Shown here one piece after another: positions 1-10,396 of a DNA stretch of 42,725 nt. A program made the translations under genes and the position numbers. Every line of letters starts with the position of its first letter. Positions within the stretch are counted from its first letter, which is position 1. The stretch comes from Methylocystis sp. (lineage in GTDB: Bacteria > Pseudomonadota > Alphaproteobacteria > Rhizobiales > Beijerinckiaceae): contig JACOUB010000010.1 of assembly GCA_016178015.1 (NCBI GenBank), forward strand, positions 1-42,725. The letters run 5' to 3'. The notes beneath the pieces are model-generated. The model did no database searches and was not told where the DNA came from. It was given only the letters and a program-made list of their open reading frames with translations.

Positions 1-883
1 CGACCGTAACGCTGGCCATCTGGCAGCCGACGCAGGCGCCGGACAGGCGGACGAGCACATTGGAGCCCTCGACGTCGACGAGTTCGCAATCGCCGCCATC
101 CCTGCGCAGATGAGGCCGCAACTCTTCGATCACTGCTTCGATCAACCGTATCTTTTTCAGGTTGGTCATCCCGGCGACGGGCGACGGAAGGGGTGAAGTT
201 GGCGGAGGCGGGGAGGCGTCCGCCTTGACGCGCTTTGACCTGGCTTTGCTCTCCTTCGCGTCGGTCGCTCCAATGCGATAGGCTTCGTGTTCGGAAAGAA
301 CGCCCGCGGCGACGAGCGAGGCGTTGGTCTTTTCGAGAAGCTCTTCAACCCTGTCGAAGCAGGTCGAGCAGCCGCCGCCCGCCTTGGTGTAGGCGGTCAC
401 CTGCTCAACTGTGGTCAGCTTGTTCATCGTGATGGCGCGCTCGACCATGCCTTCATCGACGCCGAAACATTTGCACAGGAGCGCGCCGTCCTCGTGCTCG
501 TCGTTCCATGTTTCGCCGCGGAAATCGGCGATCGCCGATTGCAGCGCCTCATAGCCCATGACCGAGCAATGCATCTTTTCGGGAGGCAGGCCGCCCAGAA
601 AATCCGCGATGTCTTGATTGGTGAGCGTCAGCGCTTCTTGAATGGTTTTGCCGATGATGAGTTCAGTCAGCGCCGAGGACGACGCGATAGCGGAGCCGCA
701 ACCAAAGGTCTGAAACTTGGCGTCGAGAATGATCTCTGTCGTCGGATCGACATTGAGCATGAGTTTGAGTGCGTCGCCGCAGGAGATCGCGCCCACCTCG
801 CCGACCGCATTGGCGCCGGCGAGAACTCCGGCGTTCTTCGGATTGAAGAAATAGTCTTTGACTTTGTCGGTATAATCCCACAT
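1..883 (-). CDS. nifU: NifU Fe-S scaffold protein (3' end cut by window)
   Basis: NifU is the scaffold on which Fe-S clusters for nitrogenase are built before transfer to NifH and the cofactor machinery. I translated the 294 visible codons. The N-terminal IscU-like domain starts [19 protein letters not shown] and carries scaffold cysteines in ISCGD, FGCGSA and MHCS contexts. The central [2Fe-2S] BFD-like domain has CKCFG and GGGCSTC. After a Pro/Ser/Lys linker comes a C-terminal Nfu domain with [10 protein letters not shown]. The frame is still open at base 1, so only the last few residues are missing. It begins 15 bases after iscA and shares its sigma-54 promoter. All three modules appear intact, so this is a full nitrogen-fixation NifU rather than a housekeeping IscU. 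Confidence 0.96.
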   Translation of the reverse strand, partial: MWDYTDKVKDYFFNPKNAGVLAGANAVGEVGAISCGDALKLMLNVDPTTEIILDAKFQTFGCGSAIASSSALTELIIGKTIQEALTLTNQDIADFLGGLPPEKMHCSVMGYEALQSAIADFRGETWNDEHEDGALLCKCFGVDEGMVERAITMNKLTTVEQVTAYTKAGGGCSTCFDRVEELLEKTNASLVAAGVLSEHEAYRIGATDAKESKARSKRVKADASPPPPTSPLPSPVAGMTNLKKIRLIEAVIEELRPHLRRDGGDCELVDVEGSNVLVRLSGACVGCQMASVTV

Positions 884-898
884 CGCGTTTTCTCGCCC

Positions 899-1219
899 TC
901 AGCCGAATGAGGCGCCGCAAGAGCAGCTCGACTTGGCTTGCGGATTGTCGAAGGTGAAGCCGGAGCCCTCTAAGGTGGTGACGAAGTCAACCTTGGTTCC
1001 GTCGAGATGGCCGAGCGAGCCCTCCTCGATGAAGACCTTGACGCCGTCGCACTCGAAGACGCGGTCCCTGGGATCGACTTCGTCGACGAGACCCATCGCG
1101 TATCTGAAGCCCGCGCATCCGCCTGCTTCGACCATGATGCGCAGCCCTTCGAACTCTTGGCCGGCGCCCGCGATGGCCGAACGCACCGCACTCAAGGCGC
1201 TGTCTGTGAGCTGGATCAT
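899..1219 (-). CDS. iscA: Nif-associated IscA/HesB-type iron-sulfur assembly protein
   Basis: A 106-residue A-type Fe-S carrier. The three family cysteines are present: C35 in EAGGCAGF and C99/C101 in the C-terminal SCSCGASFG. The ATG at 1219 starts MIQLTDSALSAV and is preceded by GAGGGG about nine bases upstream; the frame stays open upstream but has no family similarity there. It is the first gene of an iscA-nifU unit under the sigma-54 promoter at 1259-1274 and the NifA sites at 1320-1352. By family knowledge it carries or delivers iron or [4Fe-4S] units alongside NifU. The position between nifQ and nifU is the usual one for the Nif-specific IscA of alphaproteobacteria. Confidence 0.93.
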   Translation of the reverse strand: MIQLTDSALSAVRSAIAGAGQEFEGLRIMVEAGGCAGFRYAMGLVDEVDPRDRVFECDGVKVFIEEGSLGHLDGTKVDFVTTLEGSGFTFDNPQAKSSCSCGASFG

Positions 1220-1258
1220 CGGCTGAACCCCTCGCGGAAATTGCCCCGGCTTACCACT

Positions 1259-1274
1259 AGCAACCCCTGTGCCA
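1259..1274 (-). promoter_or_regulatory. Sigma-54 (-24/-12) promoter of iscA-nifU
   Basis: On the minus strand the sequence reads TGGCACAGGGGTTGCT, an almost perfect match to the RpoN consensus TGGCACG-N4-TTGCA, with the invariant GG and GC exactly ten bases apart. It lies 40 bases upstream of the iscA start. Two NifA-type sites sit about 50-75 bases further upstream, as expected for an enhancer-dependent nif promoter. Confidence 0.9.
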
Positions 1275-1319
1275 GACCGCTTTTTCCCGCAGAGTCGGCC
1301 AGTTGCGCGCCTGCCGGCC

Positions 1320-1352
1320 TGTCGCCTAGCCCACATTGTCGGAGACCGGACA
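1320..1352 (-). promoter_or_regulatory. Two overlapping NifA upstream activator sites (TGT-N10-ACA)
   Basis: Two exact TGT-N10-ACA motifs are present: 1320-1335 (TGT, CGCCTAGCCC, ACA) and 1337-1352 (TGT, CGGAGACCGG, ACA). They are spaced 17 bases start to start. The motif is palindromic, so strand is set by the promoter at 1259-1274 that they should activate. They lie just inside the repeat at 1367-1473. Confidence 0.85.
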
Positions 1353-1366
1353 TTGGGGTGTTCCTT

Positions 1367-1473
1367 CCTTCTCCTGCTTGCGGGAGAAGGCAGCGCGCGA
1401 ACGCGCGACGGATGAGGGCCCTCACCCGACTAAGGCTTCGCCGGGCCACCCTCTCTAAGCAAGCGGGAGAGGG
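1367..1473. repeat. Composite palindromic repeat, family A, copy 1
   Basis: Two hairpins face each other: 1367-1390 (CCTTCTCCTG, loop CTTG, CGGGAGAAGG) and the degraded pair at 1450-1473. Between them is a conserved core containing TGAGGGCCCTCA and CTTCGCCGGGCCA. The same architecture occurs at 35391-35619 and 39405-39509, and single hairpins at 12217-12257 and 22937-22959. Here it fills the gap between the end of nifQ and the iscA control region, where it could act as a terminator or RNA stabiliser for the upstream nif transcript. Confidence 0.85.
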
Positions 1474-1485
1474 AAGCGCGAACCA

Positions 1486-2163
1486 TCAAGGACTTTGGAC
1501 CACGTCATGCGCCATGCGCGCCAGGGCGCTCTCTCCCGCCTCGTCGCCGAAACAATTGGAAAAGTCGTTGCACTCGCAACAGGTCGGAGCCGCGCACAAG
1601 ACGAAACCTTCAAGTTCGCACAAACAGCGATAAAAGAATTTCTTCCACTTCATATTCGCCCGATTGCGGGCGGCGAGTGCGGGAAAGCGCGCGCTCATCA
1701 AGCGGGTCAGCTCCGCGCGGCGCGTCAACCCGAGATCCTGCCACAAGTGTCGCGGCGACATGGAGCGTCGCGCCACGATCGAAACGAGCCAATCGGTTTC
1801 TTCAGACGAGTCGCCGCGAAAGCGCTCGAGCAACGCGCGGAGCTGACCCTCGTCTTCGTCAAACGAGATTGTTTCCGGTTGCTCCTCGAGATCGACGTAA
1901 CGCACGGCGCCGGGCGCCCAACGCTCGATGAGCGCGGCCAATGCACGCCGATCCAAGCCGATCGAAATTCCAACGCTCGCATCGCCAGCGCGGGCCTCGA
2001 AAACGCCGATGCACAGAGTGCAGGCGAAGACATGGGCGGTAAACGGATCGCGGCGGGCCAAGCCGCTTGGTTGCGTTGTCAACTTCAGATAGACGGCGTA
2101 AGGATTGGCGAAACGCGGCCCGGAGCCGTCTCCCCAACGCCTATCTTCGCTTAAATGGACCAT
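1486..2163 (-). CDS. nifQ: NifQ, molybdenum donor for FeMo-cofactor synthesis
   Basis: A 225-residue protein identified by its C-terminal cysteine motif C-x4-C-x2-C-x5-C (CAAPTCCECNDFSNC), which in NifQ binds the Fe-S/Mo cluster that hands molybdenum to NifEN/NifH. Upstream is the typical WKKFFYR segment; the N-terminal half is less conserved and includes an ACTLCIG stretch. I chose the ATG at 2163 (MVHLSED), five bases after the ferredoxin stop; a start further upstream would overlap that gene in a non-homologous sequence. It is the last gene of the nifH-initiated cluster and is followed by a palindromic repeat. Confidence 0.93.
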   Translation of the reverse strand: MVHLSEDRRWGDGSGPRFANPYAVYLKLTTQPSGLARRDPFTAHVFACTLCIGVFEARAGDASVGISIGLDRRALAALIERWAPGAVRYVDLEEQPETISFDEDEGQLRALLERFRGDSSEETDWLVSIVARRSMSPRHLWQDLGLTRRAELTRLMSARFPALAARNRANMKWKKFFYRCLCELEGFVLCAAPTCCECNDFSNCFGDEAGESALARMAHDVVQSP

Positions 2164-2168
2164 GATCG

Positions 2169-2489
2169 TCAGCCTACGAGCCGATCGACCGGGACATGCG
2201 TCTGACAATTCTTCGGGCAGACGCGCGAACAGGCCGAGCAGCCGATGCACGACCCTGCATTTTCGACCTTCATGATCTTGCGATTGAGTTCGCCGTCGAA
2301 ATCATCGTCGTCGTCATCGGTAGCCGCCCCGAGAATTCGGCCATCCTCGTCGACGCCATACAGCGTCATCACGCCCTGTGAGCAAACCTTGAAGCAGCGC
2401 CCGCAACCGATGCACTTTGCGGCGTCGATATCCGTCAGATATGACGGCGTCCAGGCCGTGCCGTCTCTCGTCCTGTAAACGCCCATCAT
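2169..2489 (-). CDS. fdxB: Nif-type ferredoxin III, 2[4Fe-4S]
   Basis: A 106-residue ferredoxin with two cluster motifs, CIGCGRCFKVC near residue 27 and CIGCSACSRVCPKNC near residue 82. They are separated by a loop containing a run of six aspartates (ATDDDDDDFDGEL). The long acidic spacer between the two motifs is characteristic of the FdxB/ferredoxin III family found inside nif clusters. It probably donates electrons to nitrogenase or to cofactor assembly. Two ATG codons are adjacent (2489 and 2486); GGAGGGG lies eight to ten bases upstream, so either could be used. It sits between the DUF269 gene and nifQ, a common alphaproteobacterial order. Confidence 0.93.
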   Translation of the reverse strand: MMGVYRTRDGTAWTPSYLTDIDAAKCIGCGRCFKVCSQGVMTLYGVDEDGRILGAATDDDDDDFDGELNRKIMKVENAGSCIGCSACSRVCPKNCQTHVPVDRLVG

Positions 2490-2506
2490 GCGCTTTCCCC
2501 TCCAAT

Positions 2507-2983
2507 TCAGTAACGAGCGACGTCCGGAAATTTGTTGATCATCTCGATCCCGGCGTCGACCAGTTTGGTTCCTTCTTGAGAAAGCGTTTCCAGGTTCTCG
2601 AAGCCGAAACGATGCACGTCGCGAAGATGCTTGGTGACGACGATCAGACGGCCGGCGATTAAAATCACCCGGCCGAAGCCTTCGTGGCTCAGCTTTATTA
2701 TCGGTTGCGCCATCACGCCCGTGGCGCGTTCGATGGAAAGACCCACGGCGTTGTAAAACAGCTCCAGTCTCCACAAAATCGCGGGATCTGGATCTCCGAT
2801 AATGGGTATCTGGCGGCGCGCTTGCCGGTCGACGACATAGGGGCTCAAAAGATCGAGGTCTTTCTTCTTGTCCCAGGCGCCGTGCGGGTCTTGCGCCCGC
2901 CATTGTCCGACGAGCTCCATGAGGAATGGGGTCTCCGCAGCGCCCGCCGGTATGGCCGCCGCCTCAAGCATCTGGCGTCTCAT
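2507..2983 (-). CDS. NifX-associated protein (DUF269)
   Basis: About 158 residues of the NifX-associated DUF269 family: [17 protein letters not shown] near the N-terminus, then [10 protein letters not shown] and a conserved C-terminal half ending FPDVARY. The biochemical role is not established. The gene almost always follows nifX, which suggests a part in FeMo-cofactor assembly or nitrogenase maturation. The start used is the ATG at 2983, overlapping the end of nifX by 20 bases; a second ATG at 2971 would shorten the overlap to eight. The overlap implies translational coupling. Confidence 0.9.
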   Translation of the reverse strand: MRRQMLEAAAIPAGAAETPFLMELVGQWRAQDPHGAWDKKKDLDLLSPYVVDRQARRQIPIIGDPDPAILWRLELFYNAVGLSIERATGVMAQPIIKLSHEGFGRVILIAGRLIVVTKHLRDVHRFGFENLETLSQEGTKLVDAGIEMINKFPDVARY

Positions 2984-3374
2984 CGTCGCAATCGAACGTC
3001 CTCTCCTCACCTTTGGACAAAACCTTGCGCAGCCAGGGCGGCGGAACGCCATTGAGCACTGTCCTCAGCTTTTCCAGAAGATCGATGATTTTCTCCGGTT
3101 GCTGAACTTTCAGCGGATGAATGTTTTGCGCAACCACGCGCGCCGCGCCCGAGCCGCCGATCGCCGCTACGTAAAGAATGACGCAATCCCGGATGGCCTC
3201 GAGCCTGGTTTGGAGCTTGTCTTCGTTGCCGTCCTCCTGCGGATCGCCGGTAAATTGCATGGCCTCGACGAATTGATAGCTCGTCGGCGTCAATTCGTAG
3301 ATGGCGATATTCTTCGCCCAACCGAAATGGGCGTCGACCCGCTCCAGGTCTTGCGTGGCGAATGCAACTTTCAT
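2964..3374 (-). CDS. nifX: NifX, FeMo-cofactor precursor carrier
   Basis: A 136-residue NifX/NafY-fold protein beginning [20 protein letters not shown]. It contains the DAHFG segment typical of dinitrogenase iron-molybdenum cofactor-binding domains and a [16 protein letters not shown] stretch. NifX binds the NifB-cofactor and VK-cluster and shuttles them to NifEN. The ATG at 3374 overlaps the nifN stop by four bases (ATGA), so the two are translationally coupled. The C-terminus is acidic (DCDDETPDA) and overlaps the DUF269 gene. Confidence 0.94.
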   Translation of the reverse strand: MKVAFATQDLERVDAHFGWAKNIAIYELTPTSYQFVEAMQFTGDPQEDGNEDKLQTRLEAIRDCVILYVAAIGGSGAARVVAQNIHPLKVQQPEKIIDLLEKLRTVLNGVPPPWLRKVLSKGEERTFDCDDETPDA

Positions 3375-4714
3375 GCTGCGTCCTCGTTTGTTCTCCATGT
3401 GTCGGGACGGGGCTCGCGAACCGCGGACAGCAAGAGATTGCCGATCGCGAAAACCAGATTGCGCGTGCCGCGATAACCGACCGTCACTTCGTGTGCTGCG
3501 CCGAGCTGATCGAACATCGGCAACCCCAACCGATAGAGAGGAACGCCGAGGCGCTCCGACGCCTGTCTTCCATGCGAGTGCGTGATCAACAAGTCCGCGC
3601 GTGCGGCGCGCGCTTCGAGGTCTTCGAGATCGCCGATCAGAACCTGCTCTATCGGCATTTTCTCGAGCAGTGGCGACGCCGTCGTGGTGACGGCCGCTTC
3701 GAGCGTCGCACCCATCTCCGTCGCCCACATGCCAACGCTCCACAAGAGGTCCGGCTCGGCGCCGATCGCGATGCGTTTAGCCCCGAAGTAAAAATGTCCG
3801 TCGAGCATCGCATCGATGAGTTGGCCGCGCTGGCGGCGCACCTTGTTTGGAGCCGGCCGTCCGCTGACGCGCGACAAGAAGCTCACGAAGTCGTCGTTTG
3901 GCGCCAGGCCTATCAAACGATCGAACAGCACGAAAGGAACGCCGGCGCGTTGTTCGAGCAAGACTGCCGCGGGGCGCATCTGCTCACCGATGGCGATCGT
4001 CCAAGCGGCGGCGCCCATGGCCGCGATATCGGCGCGCGACACGCCACCCAGCGTCGTCGGCGTAAACTCCTCGGGAATATGCCCATCGAGCGAGCCGGAA
4101 AGATCGGGCAGGAAGGTCGGCTGCAAGCCGAAAGATTCGATGATGTCGCGCAGTTCGTCGAGGTCGCCGGGCGTGAGATGGCAGCCGGGCAGCACATTAA
4201 TGCGTTGCGGCGCGCGTTGCGGCAATGTTTGCACTTGCGGCACGAATGTCTCGATCAGCTTCACGACGGTCTTTGCCCAGCCGTCCTGGAAGGCGTCCTT
4301 GAAGTCTGGCGTCGATACATAGACGATGCCCACATTGGCGAGTTCCGGATGGCGCGCGCGGATGAGCTTGATAAAGCCGTCAACGTCGTCGCCCTTGGTC
4401 TCGGTGACGCCAGTCGAGCAAATGCCGATCACCGCGGGATTGGTTCGCTCGACGATGTTGAGAATCGCCTGCTCGACATTCTCGAGTCCGCCCAGAATGG
4501 TCGCGACCTCGTTCATCGCCGTGGTCTGGAGCGGAATGGATTCGCGAAAATGGCGCACCAACAACACAAGCCCAAAAGATGTGCAGCCTTGTGAGCCATG
4601 CAGCAGCGGCATACATTGTTGCACGCCCATGAAGGCCAGCGCTGCGCCGAGCGGCTGGCTCATCTTGAGCGGGTTCACCACGCAGGCTTTTTTCGACACT
4701 TGCACGAGCGCCAT
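3371..4714 (-). CDS. nifN: NifN, FeMo-cofactor scaffold beta subunit
   Basis: A 447-residue homologue of NifK that pairs with NifE as the NifEN scaffold, where the NifB-cofactor is matured with Mo and homocitrate. Seen near the N-terminus: CVVNPLKMSQPLGAALAF and LLHGSQGCTSF, the family equivalents of P-cluster ligand regions. GICSTGVTETKGDDV and PDFKDAFQDGW follow. I start it at the ATG at 4714 (MALVQVSKK), eight bases after the nifE stop; longer upstream forms would overlap nifE and lack homology. Length matches the family. Confidence 0.95.
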   Translation of the reverse strand: MALVQVSKKACVVNPLKMSQPLGAALAFMGVQQCMPLLHGSQGCTSFGLVLLVRHFRESIPLQTTAMNEVATILGGLENVEQAILNIVERTNPAVIGICSTGVTETKGDDVDGFIKLIRARHPELANVGIVYVSTPDFKDAFQDGWAKTVVKLIETFVPQVQTLPQRAPQRINVLPGCHLTPGDLDELRDIIESFGLQPTFLPDLSGSLDGHIPEEFTPTTLGGVSRADIAAMGAAAWTIAIGEQMRPAAVLLEQRAGVPFVLFDRLIGLAPNDDFVSFLSRVSGRPAPNKVRRQRGQLIDAMLDGHFYFGAKRIAIGAEPDLLWSVGMWATEMGATLEAAVTTTASPLLEKMPIEQVLIGDLEDLEARAARADLLITHSHGRQASERLGVPLYRLGLPMFDQLGAAHEVTVGYRGTRNLVFAIGNLLLSAVREPRPDTWRTNEDAA

Positions 4715-4722
4715 GGATCGCC

Positions 4723-6171
4723 TCACGCCGCTCGTGAAGCAGGAAGGGCGGCGATGCGCTTCGTCGCTTGCCCCTCCACACCAAGCGCCGTGGCGCCCCA
4801 AGGCGCGGGACGGCGCACCTGTTTCCACACTGGATTCGACAGCGCCTTGTCGATTTCCTGCACCAGTTCGACCATGCCTTCATATCCGGCATAGGCGTGA
4901 TGGCGTTCTTGATTGATGTCGAGCCACGGCATTTTGGCTTTCAAGGCGACGAATTGCGAACGGCCGCCCGAGAGCATGATGTCGGCGCGCGCCTCGGCGA
5001 GCATCTTGTACATTTCGCGCGGCCGCATATCGTCGATCATATGCGCGTCTCCGCCCAACAGCTGCTTGATCTTCTCCTTGTCTCGCCGTGTCGATTTCTT
5101 GACGCTGGCGCCGACGATCTCGACCCCGAGTTCCTGCAACGCTGCGACCACCGACCACGACTTGACGCCGCCGGTAATAAGAAGCACGCGCTTTCCCGCG
5201 AGCCTCTCCTTGTAAGGCGCAAGACGCGCCCAGGCCCGCGCCTCTTCGCGCGCGATAAGCGCTTCGGTTCGCGCTTGCAATTCCGCAGGAGCGCCGCGTT
5301 CGATCAGCAGCCGGGCGATTTCGCGTAAAGAATCGCTCATGTCGCCGACGCCATAGAACGAACCCTCGAAGAAGGGAATGCCGTAACGCTCCTCCATCTT
5401 GCGCGCCACGTTGATCATGGCCTTGGAGCAGACCATCATCGCGGCGCGGGCGCGATGCGACGAGGCGACCTCATGGTATTTGGCGTCGCCCGAGAGACAG
5501 GCGAGAATGCGAATGCCGAGTTCGTCGAGCAGCGGCCTGACCTGCCACAACTCGCCGGCGAGATTGTATTCGCCGATGATATTGATGTCATAGGGAGTCG
5601 TGTATTCTGGCTCTTGCGTCCCGATCACATGATCGAGGAGCGCCTCGCCAGCGAGCTTGTTGCCGAGATTCTTTGAGCCGACGAAGCCGGGAGCAATCAC
5701 CGGAACGATCGGCTTGCCGAATTTTTGCGCCGCCGCCTTGCAGACGGCGCCGATGTCGTCGCCGGTCATCGCCGGCACGCAGGTCTGGTAGACGAAGACG
5801 GCAGGCGGGGCGTATTTGTCGATGATTTCCTTGATCGATCGGAACAGGCGCTTCTCGCCGCCGAACACGACGTCGGTTTCGTTCATGTCGGTGGTGAAGC
5901 TGGTGCGATAAAGAGTCGAACCGGACGACTTGGCGCCGCGATTGTCCCAAGAGTTTCCCTCGCAGGCGATCGGTCCATGGACAAGATGCGCGACGTCGGT
6001 GATCGGCTGCAACGCGATCTTGGCGCCATCGAAGGCGCAACCGCCGGCCGCGGCCCCCGGCGCCAATTGCTTGGCGCAGCCTTTCTTGCGGTCGCTCGTA
6101 GACTTCCCTTTGTTCTTCGCGCAACCAGGCTCATGGAAGACCTGTGGCGCCGTCGCCGCCAGCGTGTTCAT
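4723..6171 (-). CDS. nifE: NifE, FeMo-cofactor scaffold alpha subunit
   Basis: A 482-residue NifD paralogue forming the NifEN scaffold with NifN. The N-terminal block has PGCAKN, KKGCAKQ and GGCAFDGAKIALQPITD, then VHGPIACEGNSWDNRG, all typical of NifE. Further on are VYQTCVPAMTGDDIGAV and LLITGGVKSWSVVAALQELG. The ATG at 6171 matches the expected NifE N-terminus. An 86-base gap containing a perfect inverted repeat separates it from nifK, which is unusually structured for an intra-operon junction and could set the expression ratio of nifHDK to nifEN. Confidence 0.96.
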   Translation of the reverse strand: MNTLAATAPQVFHEPGCAKNKGKSTSDRKKGCAKQLAPGAAAGGCAFDGAKIALQPITDVAHLVHGPIACEGNSWDNRGAKSSGSTLYRTSFTTDMNETDVVFGGEKRLFRSIKEIIDKYAPPAVFVYQTCVPAMTGDDIGAVCKAAAQKFGKPIVPVIAPGFVGSKNLGNKLAGEALLDHVIGTQEPEYTTPYDINIIGEYNLAGELWQVRPLLDELGIRILACLSGDAKYHEVASSHRARAAMMVCSKAMINVARKMEERYGIPFFEGSFYGVGDMSDSLREIARLLIERGAPAELQARTEALIAREEARAWARLAPYKERLAGKRVLLITGGVKSWSVVAALQELGVEIVGASVKKSTRRDKEKIKQLLGGDAHMIDDMRPREMYKMLAEARADIMLSGGRSQFVALKAKMPWLDINQERHHAYAGYEGMVELVQEIDKALSNPVWKQVRRPAPWGATALGVEGQATKRIAALPASRAA

Positions 6172-6192
6172 AACAAGTCCCCCGGGCGAGCC

Positions 6193-6248
6193 GGACCGCG
6201 AGCCTTCAGGCTCGCAGCCAATCAGGCGAGCCTGAAGGCTCGCGGTCC
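6193..6248. repeat. Perfect inverted repeat between nifK and nifE (REP-like pair)
   Basis: A 23-base arm (6193-6215) and its exact reverse complement (6226-6248) flank a ten-base loop. Each arm itself contains a small palindrome, GCGAGCC-TGAA-GGCTCGC, followed by GGTCC. A diverged single unit occurs at 32788-32810. As RNA this would form a very stable stem immediately after nifK. Likely effects are protection of the nifHDK transcript from 3' decay or partial termination before nifE. Confidence 0.9.
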
Positions 6249-6257
6249 ACAGACGCC

Positions 6258-7814
6258 TCAGCGAATGATGTCGAAGCTGTAGTCTGTCTTGCCGACCTCA
6301 TTGGTGCTGTGGTCCATCTCGTCGAAGATCTTGTCGAGAATCCACACGAGAACGTTCAATGCACCCTGATAGCCCCACACCGGATAGCGATGATGGTGGT
6401 GGCGATCGAAGATCGGAAAGCCAATGCGGATCAGCGGCGCGCCCGTGTCGCGCTCGAGATATTTGCCATAGGTGTTGCCGATGAGAAAATCGACCGGCTC
6501 GGTGAAGAGCAGCGAGCGCATGTGCCACAAATCCTTGTTGGGATAGACATGGCAGTTGGCGCCGAACGGCGAGCTGTCGAACAGCTCTTGCACCTTCGCC
6601 GCCCAGGCCTTGCCGCCATTCGTCGATAAGATGTGGACGGGCTCGGCGCCGAGCTCGAGAAGAAAACCGGCAAGACCTAAGGTCAGGTCCGGATCGCCAT
6701 AGATCGCGAACTTCTTGCCATGAATGTGCGCGTTCGAGTCGGCGATCGCATCGACGAGCCGGCCTCGCTCCTTGGCGAGCTCTGCGGAAATCGGCTTGCC
6801 GGTCAGCCGCGCCAGCTCCATCAAGAACTTGTCGGTCGCCTGCACGCCGACGGGAAAGTTGAGCGCCACGGTCTCCTGGCCTTTGCCAGCAATGTAGGGC
6901 AGCGTCTTTTCGGTGCAGAATTGCTGCATCGAAATCGTCGCCTTGGCGTGCAGCGCATTCGCCGCGTCTTCGAGCGTCGTGCCGCCGTCATACATGCGGA
7001 ATTCGCCGTCGGTGGGCGTGTCCCACACGTCGCTGGCGTCGCCGAGGATGGTGTATTCGACGCCCATCGAGGCGAAGACGCGTTTGATCTCGCGCAGGTT
7101 GCCGATCGTATAGCCGTCGAACCCGCCGATAAGGTTGATCTTCTCATTGGGCTTGCGCTCCAACGCCGGCGCCGTTCCCGCCTTGCCATCCCAAAAATGC
7201 TCGAGAATGCCCTTCATCACGTTGTCGTAGCCGGTGACATGGCTGCCGACGAACGCCGGCGTATGCGCGAACGTAACGTCGAACTCTGCCGGCACTGAGC
7301 CCTTTTCCTTGGCGGTCTTGATGAAGGCGTTCAAGTCGTCGCCGATCACTTCCGCCATGCAGGTGGTCGAAACCGCGATCATTTTGGGCTTGTACATATT
7401 GTAAGCGTTGGCGAGCCCGTCGACCATGTTGTTGAGGCCGCCGAACACCGCCGCGTCTTCCGTCATCGACGAGGAGACGCAAGAGGTCGGCTCCTTGAAG
7501 TGGCGCGAGAAATGGCTGCGATAATAGGCCACGCACCCTTGCGAGCCATGCACGAAGGGAAGCGTCGCTTCGAAGCCGACCGCCGCGAACACGGCGCCAA
7601 GCGGCTGGCAGGCCTTGGCCGGATTGATCGTCAACGCCTCTCTGGCGAAGTTCTTGTCGCGATAGTCCTTTGTCTTGGTCCATTCGCAGACACGTTCGAG
7701 CTCCGCGTCGGCTGTCGGATTTTCGAATTGCTTCTTCTTCTCGAACATCTCCTTGTATTCCGGCTGGCGGAACAGCTCGAAGTGGTCGAGGACGTTCTCT
7801 GCATTCTGTGGCAT
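6258..7814 (-). CDS. nifK: Nitrogenase MoFe protein beta subunit NifK
   Basis: A 518-residue subunit of dinitrogenase; with NifD it forms the alpha2beta2 protein holding the P-cluster at the subunit interface. P-cluster ligand cysteines are seen at C69 (PAKACQPLG), C94 ([10 protein letters not shown]) and C152 ([12 protein letters not shown]). The C-terminal region has the expected [14 protein letters not shown] and [16 protein letters not shown] start at the ATG at 7814 ([12 protein letters not shown]), preceded by GAGGAG a few bases upstream and 17 bases after the nifD stop. An in-frame upstream extension would overlap nifD and is not family-like. Confidence 0.98.
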   Translation of the reverse strand: MPQNAENVLDHFELFRQPEYKEMFEKKKQFENPTADAELERVCEWTKTKDYRDKNFAREALTINPAKACQPLGAVFAAVGFEATLPFVHGSQGCVAYYRSHFSRHFKEPTSCVSSSMTEDAAVFGGLNNMVDGLANAYNMYKPKMIAVSTTCMAEVIGDDLNAFIKTAKEKGSVPAEFDVTFAHTPAFVGSHVTGYDNVMKGILEHFWDGKAGTAPALERKPNEKINLIGGFDGYTIGNLREIKRVFASMGVEYTILGDASDVWDTPTDGEFRMYDGGTTLEDAANALHAKATISMQQFCTEKTLPYIAGKGQETVALNFPVGVQATDKFLMELARLTGKPISAELAKERGRLVDAIADSNAHIHGKKFAIYGDPDLTLGLAGFLLELGAEPVHILSTNGGKAWAAKVQELFDSSPFGANCHVYPNKDLWHMRSLLFTEPVDFLIGNTYGKYLERDTGAPLIRIGFPIFDRHHHHRYPVWGYQGALNVLVWILDKIFDEMDHSTNEVGKTDYSFDIIR

Positions 7815-7831
7815 ATCGGCTCCTCGTTCAA

Positions 7832-9295
7832 TCAGGCCGCCCACGGCGCTTTTGTTAATTTCCAAACCGGCGCGTTGATCGCCATGTCCATGTCGCGCGC
7901 GAAGATCGCGAAGCCGTCATAGCCGTGATACGGACCCGAGTAGTCCCACGAGTGCATCTGACGGAACGGCACGCCCATTTTCTGGAAGATGTACTTTTCT
8001 TTGACGCCGGAGCCGACGAGATCGGGCTTTATCTTGTCGACGAACTTCTCGAACTCGTAACCGGTGACGTCGTCGTAGATCAGCGTGCCGTCCTTCACAT
8101 AGTGGGTGGTGCGCTGATAATCGTCGTTGTGGCCGAACTCGTAGCCCGTGCCGACGATCTCCATGCCGAGATCCTCATAGGCGCCGATCACGTGACGCGG
8201 ACGCAAGCCGCCAACGAACAGCATGACTTTCTTGCCCGCAAGACGCGGACGATATTTTGCAATCACCGCATCCATGAGGGGCCGATACTTGGCGATGACC
8301 CGTTCGGCGCCTTCCTTGATCTTGTCGTCGAATTGGCTGGCGATCTTGCGTAAGCTCTCTTCGATCTTGGTCGGCCCGAAGAAGTTGTACTCGACCCACG
8401 GAATCCCGTATTTTTCCTCCATGTGGCGCGAGATGTAGTTCATCGAGCGATAGCAGTGCAGAATATTGAGCTTGGCTTTCGGCGTCGCTTCGAGCTCGGC
8501 TATCGTTCCGTCGCCCGACCACTGGGCGATGACGCGCAAGCCGATCTCTTCGAGCAGAATGCGCGACGACCAGGCGTCGCCGCCGATGTTGTAGTCGCCG
8601 ATGATCGCCACATCGTAAGGCGTCGGCTCGAAGCGCGCCGGCTTGCCCGCCTGCTTGTCAAACACCCAGTCTCTGATCGAGTCGTTGGCGATATGGTGGC
8701 CAAGCGATTGCGAGACGCCGCGAAACCCTTCGCAGCGCACCGGAACGATGGTCTTGTCGTATTCCTTCGCCTTCGCTTTCGAAACCGCCTCGATATCGTC
8801 GCCGATAAGGCCGATCGGACATTCCGACTGGATCGAGACGCCCTTGTTGAGCGGGAACAGAGCTTGGACTTCGTCGATGAGCTTGGAAAGTTTCTTATCG
8901 CCGCCGAAGATGATGTCCTTTTCTTGGAAATCGGAGGTGAACTGCATGGTCCCGAACGTATCGACGCCTGTCGCGCCGACGTAATAATTGCGACGGGCGC
9001 CCCAGGAATATTGCCCGCAGCCGACCGGCCCGTGGCTGATGTGGACCATGTCCTTGATCGGACCCCACACCACGCCTTTCGAGCCGGCATAGGCGCAACC
9101 CCTGATGGTCATGACGCCTGGGATGGACTTGACGTTCGATTTGACGCCGCAATCCGATTTGGCTTCTTCGTATGCGCCGAGATGCTTGGCGCGACGCTTT
9201 GCGGTCTTCTCCGGATAGACCTCGAGGACCTCTTTGATGAGCTCCTTGTTGCGCGCTACCAGTTCTTCAATGGTTTCAGGTTCTACCAAGCTCAT
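7832..9295 (-). CDS. nifD: Nitrogenase MoFe protein alpha subunit NifD
   Basis: A 487-residue subunit carrying the FeMo-cofactor. P-cluster ligands are C67 (RGCAYAG), C93 ([10 protein letters not shown]) and C159 ([11 protein letters not shown]). The FeMo-cofactor ligands are C281 ([11 protein letters not shown]) and H448 ([11 protein letters not shown]). Segments around the cofactor cavity such as [10 protein letters not shown] are intact. The set of ligands identifies a molybdenum nitrogenase; nothing suggests a vanadium or iron-only form, and no delta-subunit gene is nearby. The ATG at 9295 follows nifH by 39 bases. Confidence 0.98.
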   Translation of the reverse strand: MSLVEPETIEELVARNKELIKEVLEVYPEKTAKRRAKHLGAYEEAKSDCGVKSNVKSIPGVMTIRGCAYAGSKGVVWGPIKDMVHISHGPVGCGQYSWGARRNYYVGATGVDTFGTMQFTSDFQEKDIIFGGDKKLSKLIDEVQALFPLNKGVSIQSECPIGLIGDDIEAVSKAKAKEYDKTIVPVRCEGFRGVSQSLGHHIANDSIRDWVFDKQAGKPARFEPTPYDVAIIGDYNIGGDAWSSRILLEEIGLRVIAQWSGDGTIAELEATPKAKLNILHCYRSMNYISRHMEEKYGIPWVEYNFFGPTKIEESLRKIASQFDDKIKEGAERVIAKYRPLMDAVIAKYRPRLAGKKVMLFVGGLRPRHVIGAYEDLGMEIVGTGYEFGHNDDYQRTTHYVKDGTLIYDDVTGYEFEKFVDKIKPDLVGSGVKEKYIFQKMGVPFRQMHSWDYSGPYHGYDGFAIFARDMDMAINAPVWKLTKAPWAA

Positions 9296-9334
9296 GACGC
9301 GGCCTCTTTAGCTTCTTTGTCTCGAGAGTGTCGT

Positions 9335-10396
<1,062 letters not shown>

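Noticed and set aside
3362-4594. A 410-codon plus-strand open frame over nifN
   Set aside because: Antisense to nifN, composition typical of a shadow frame, no motifs.
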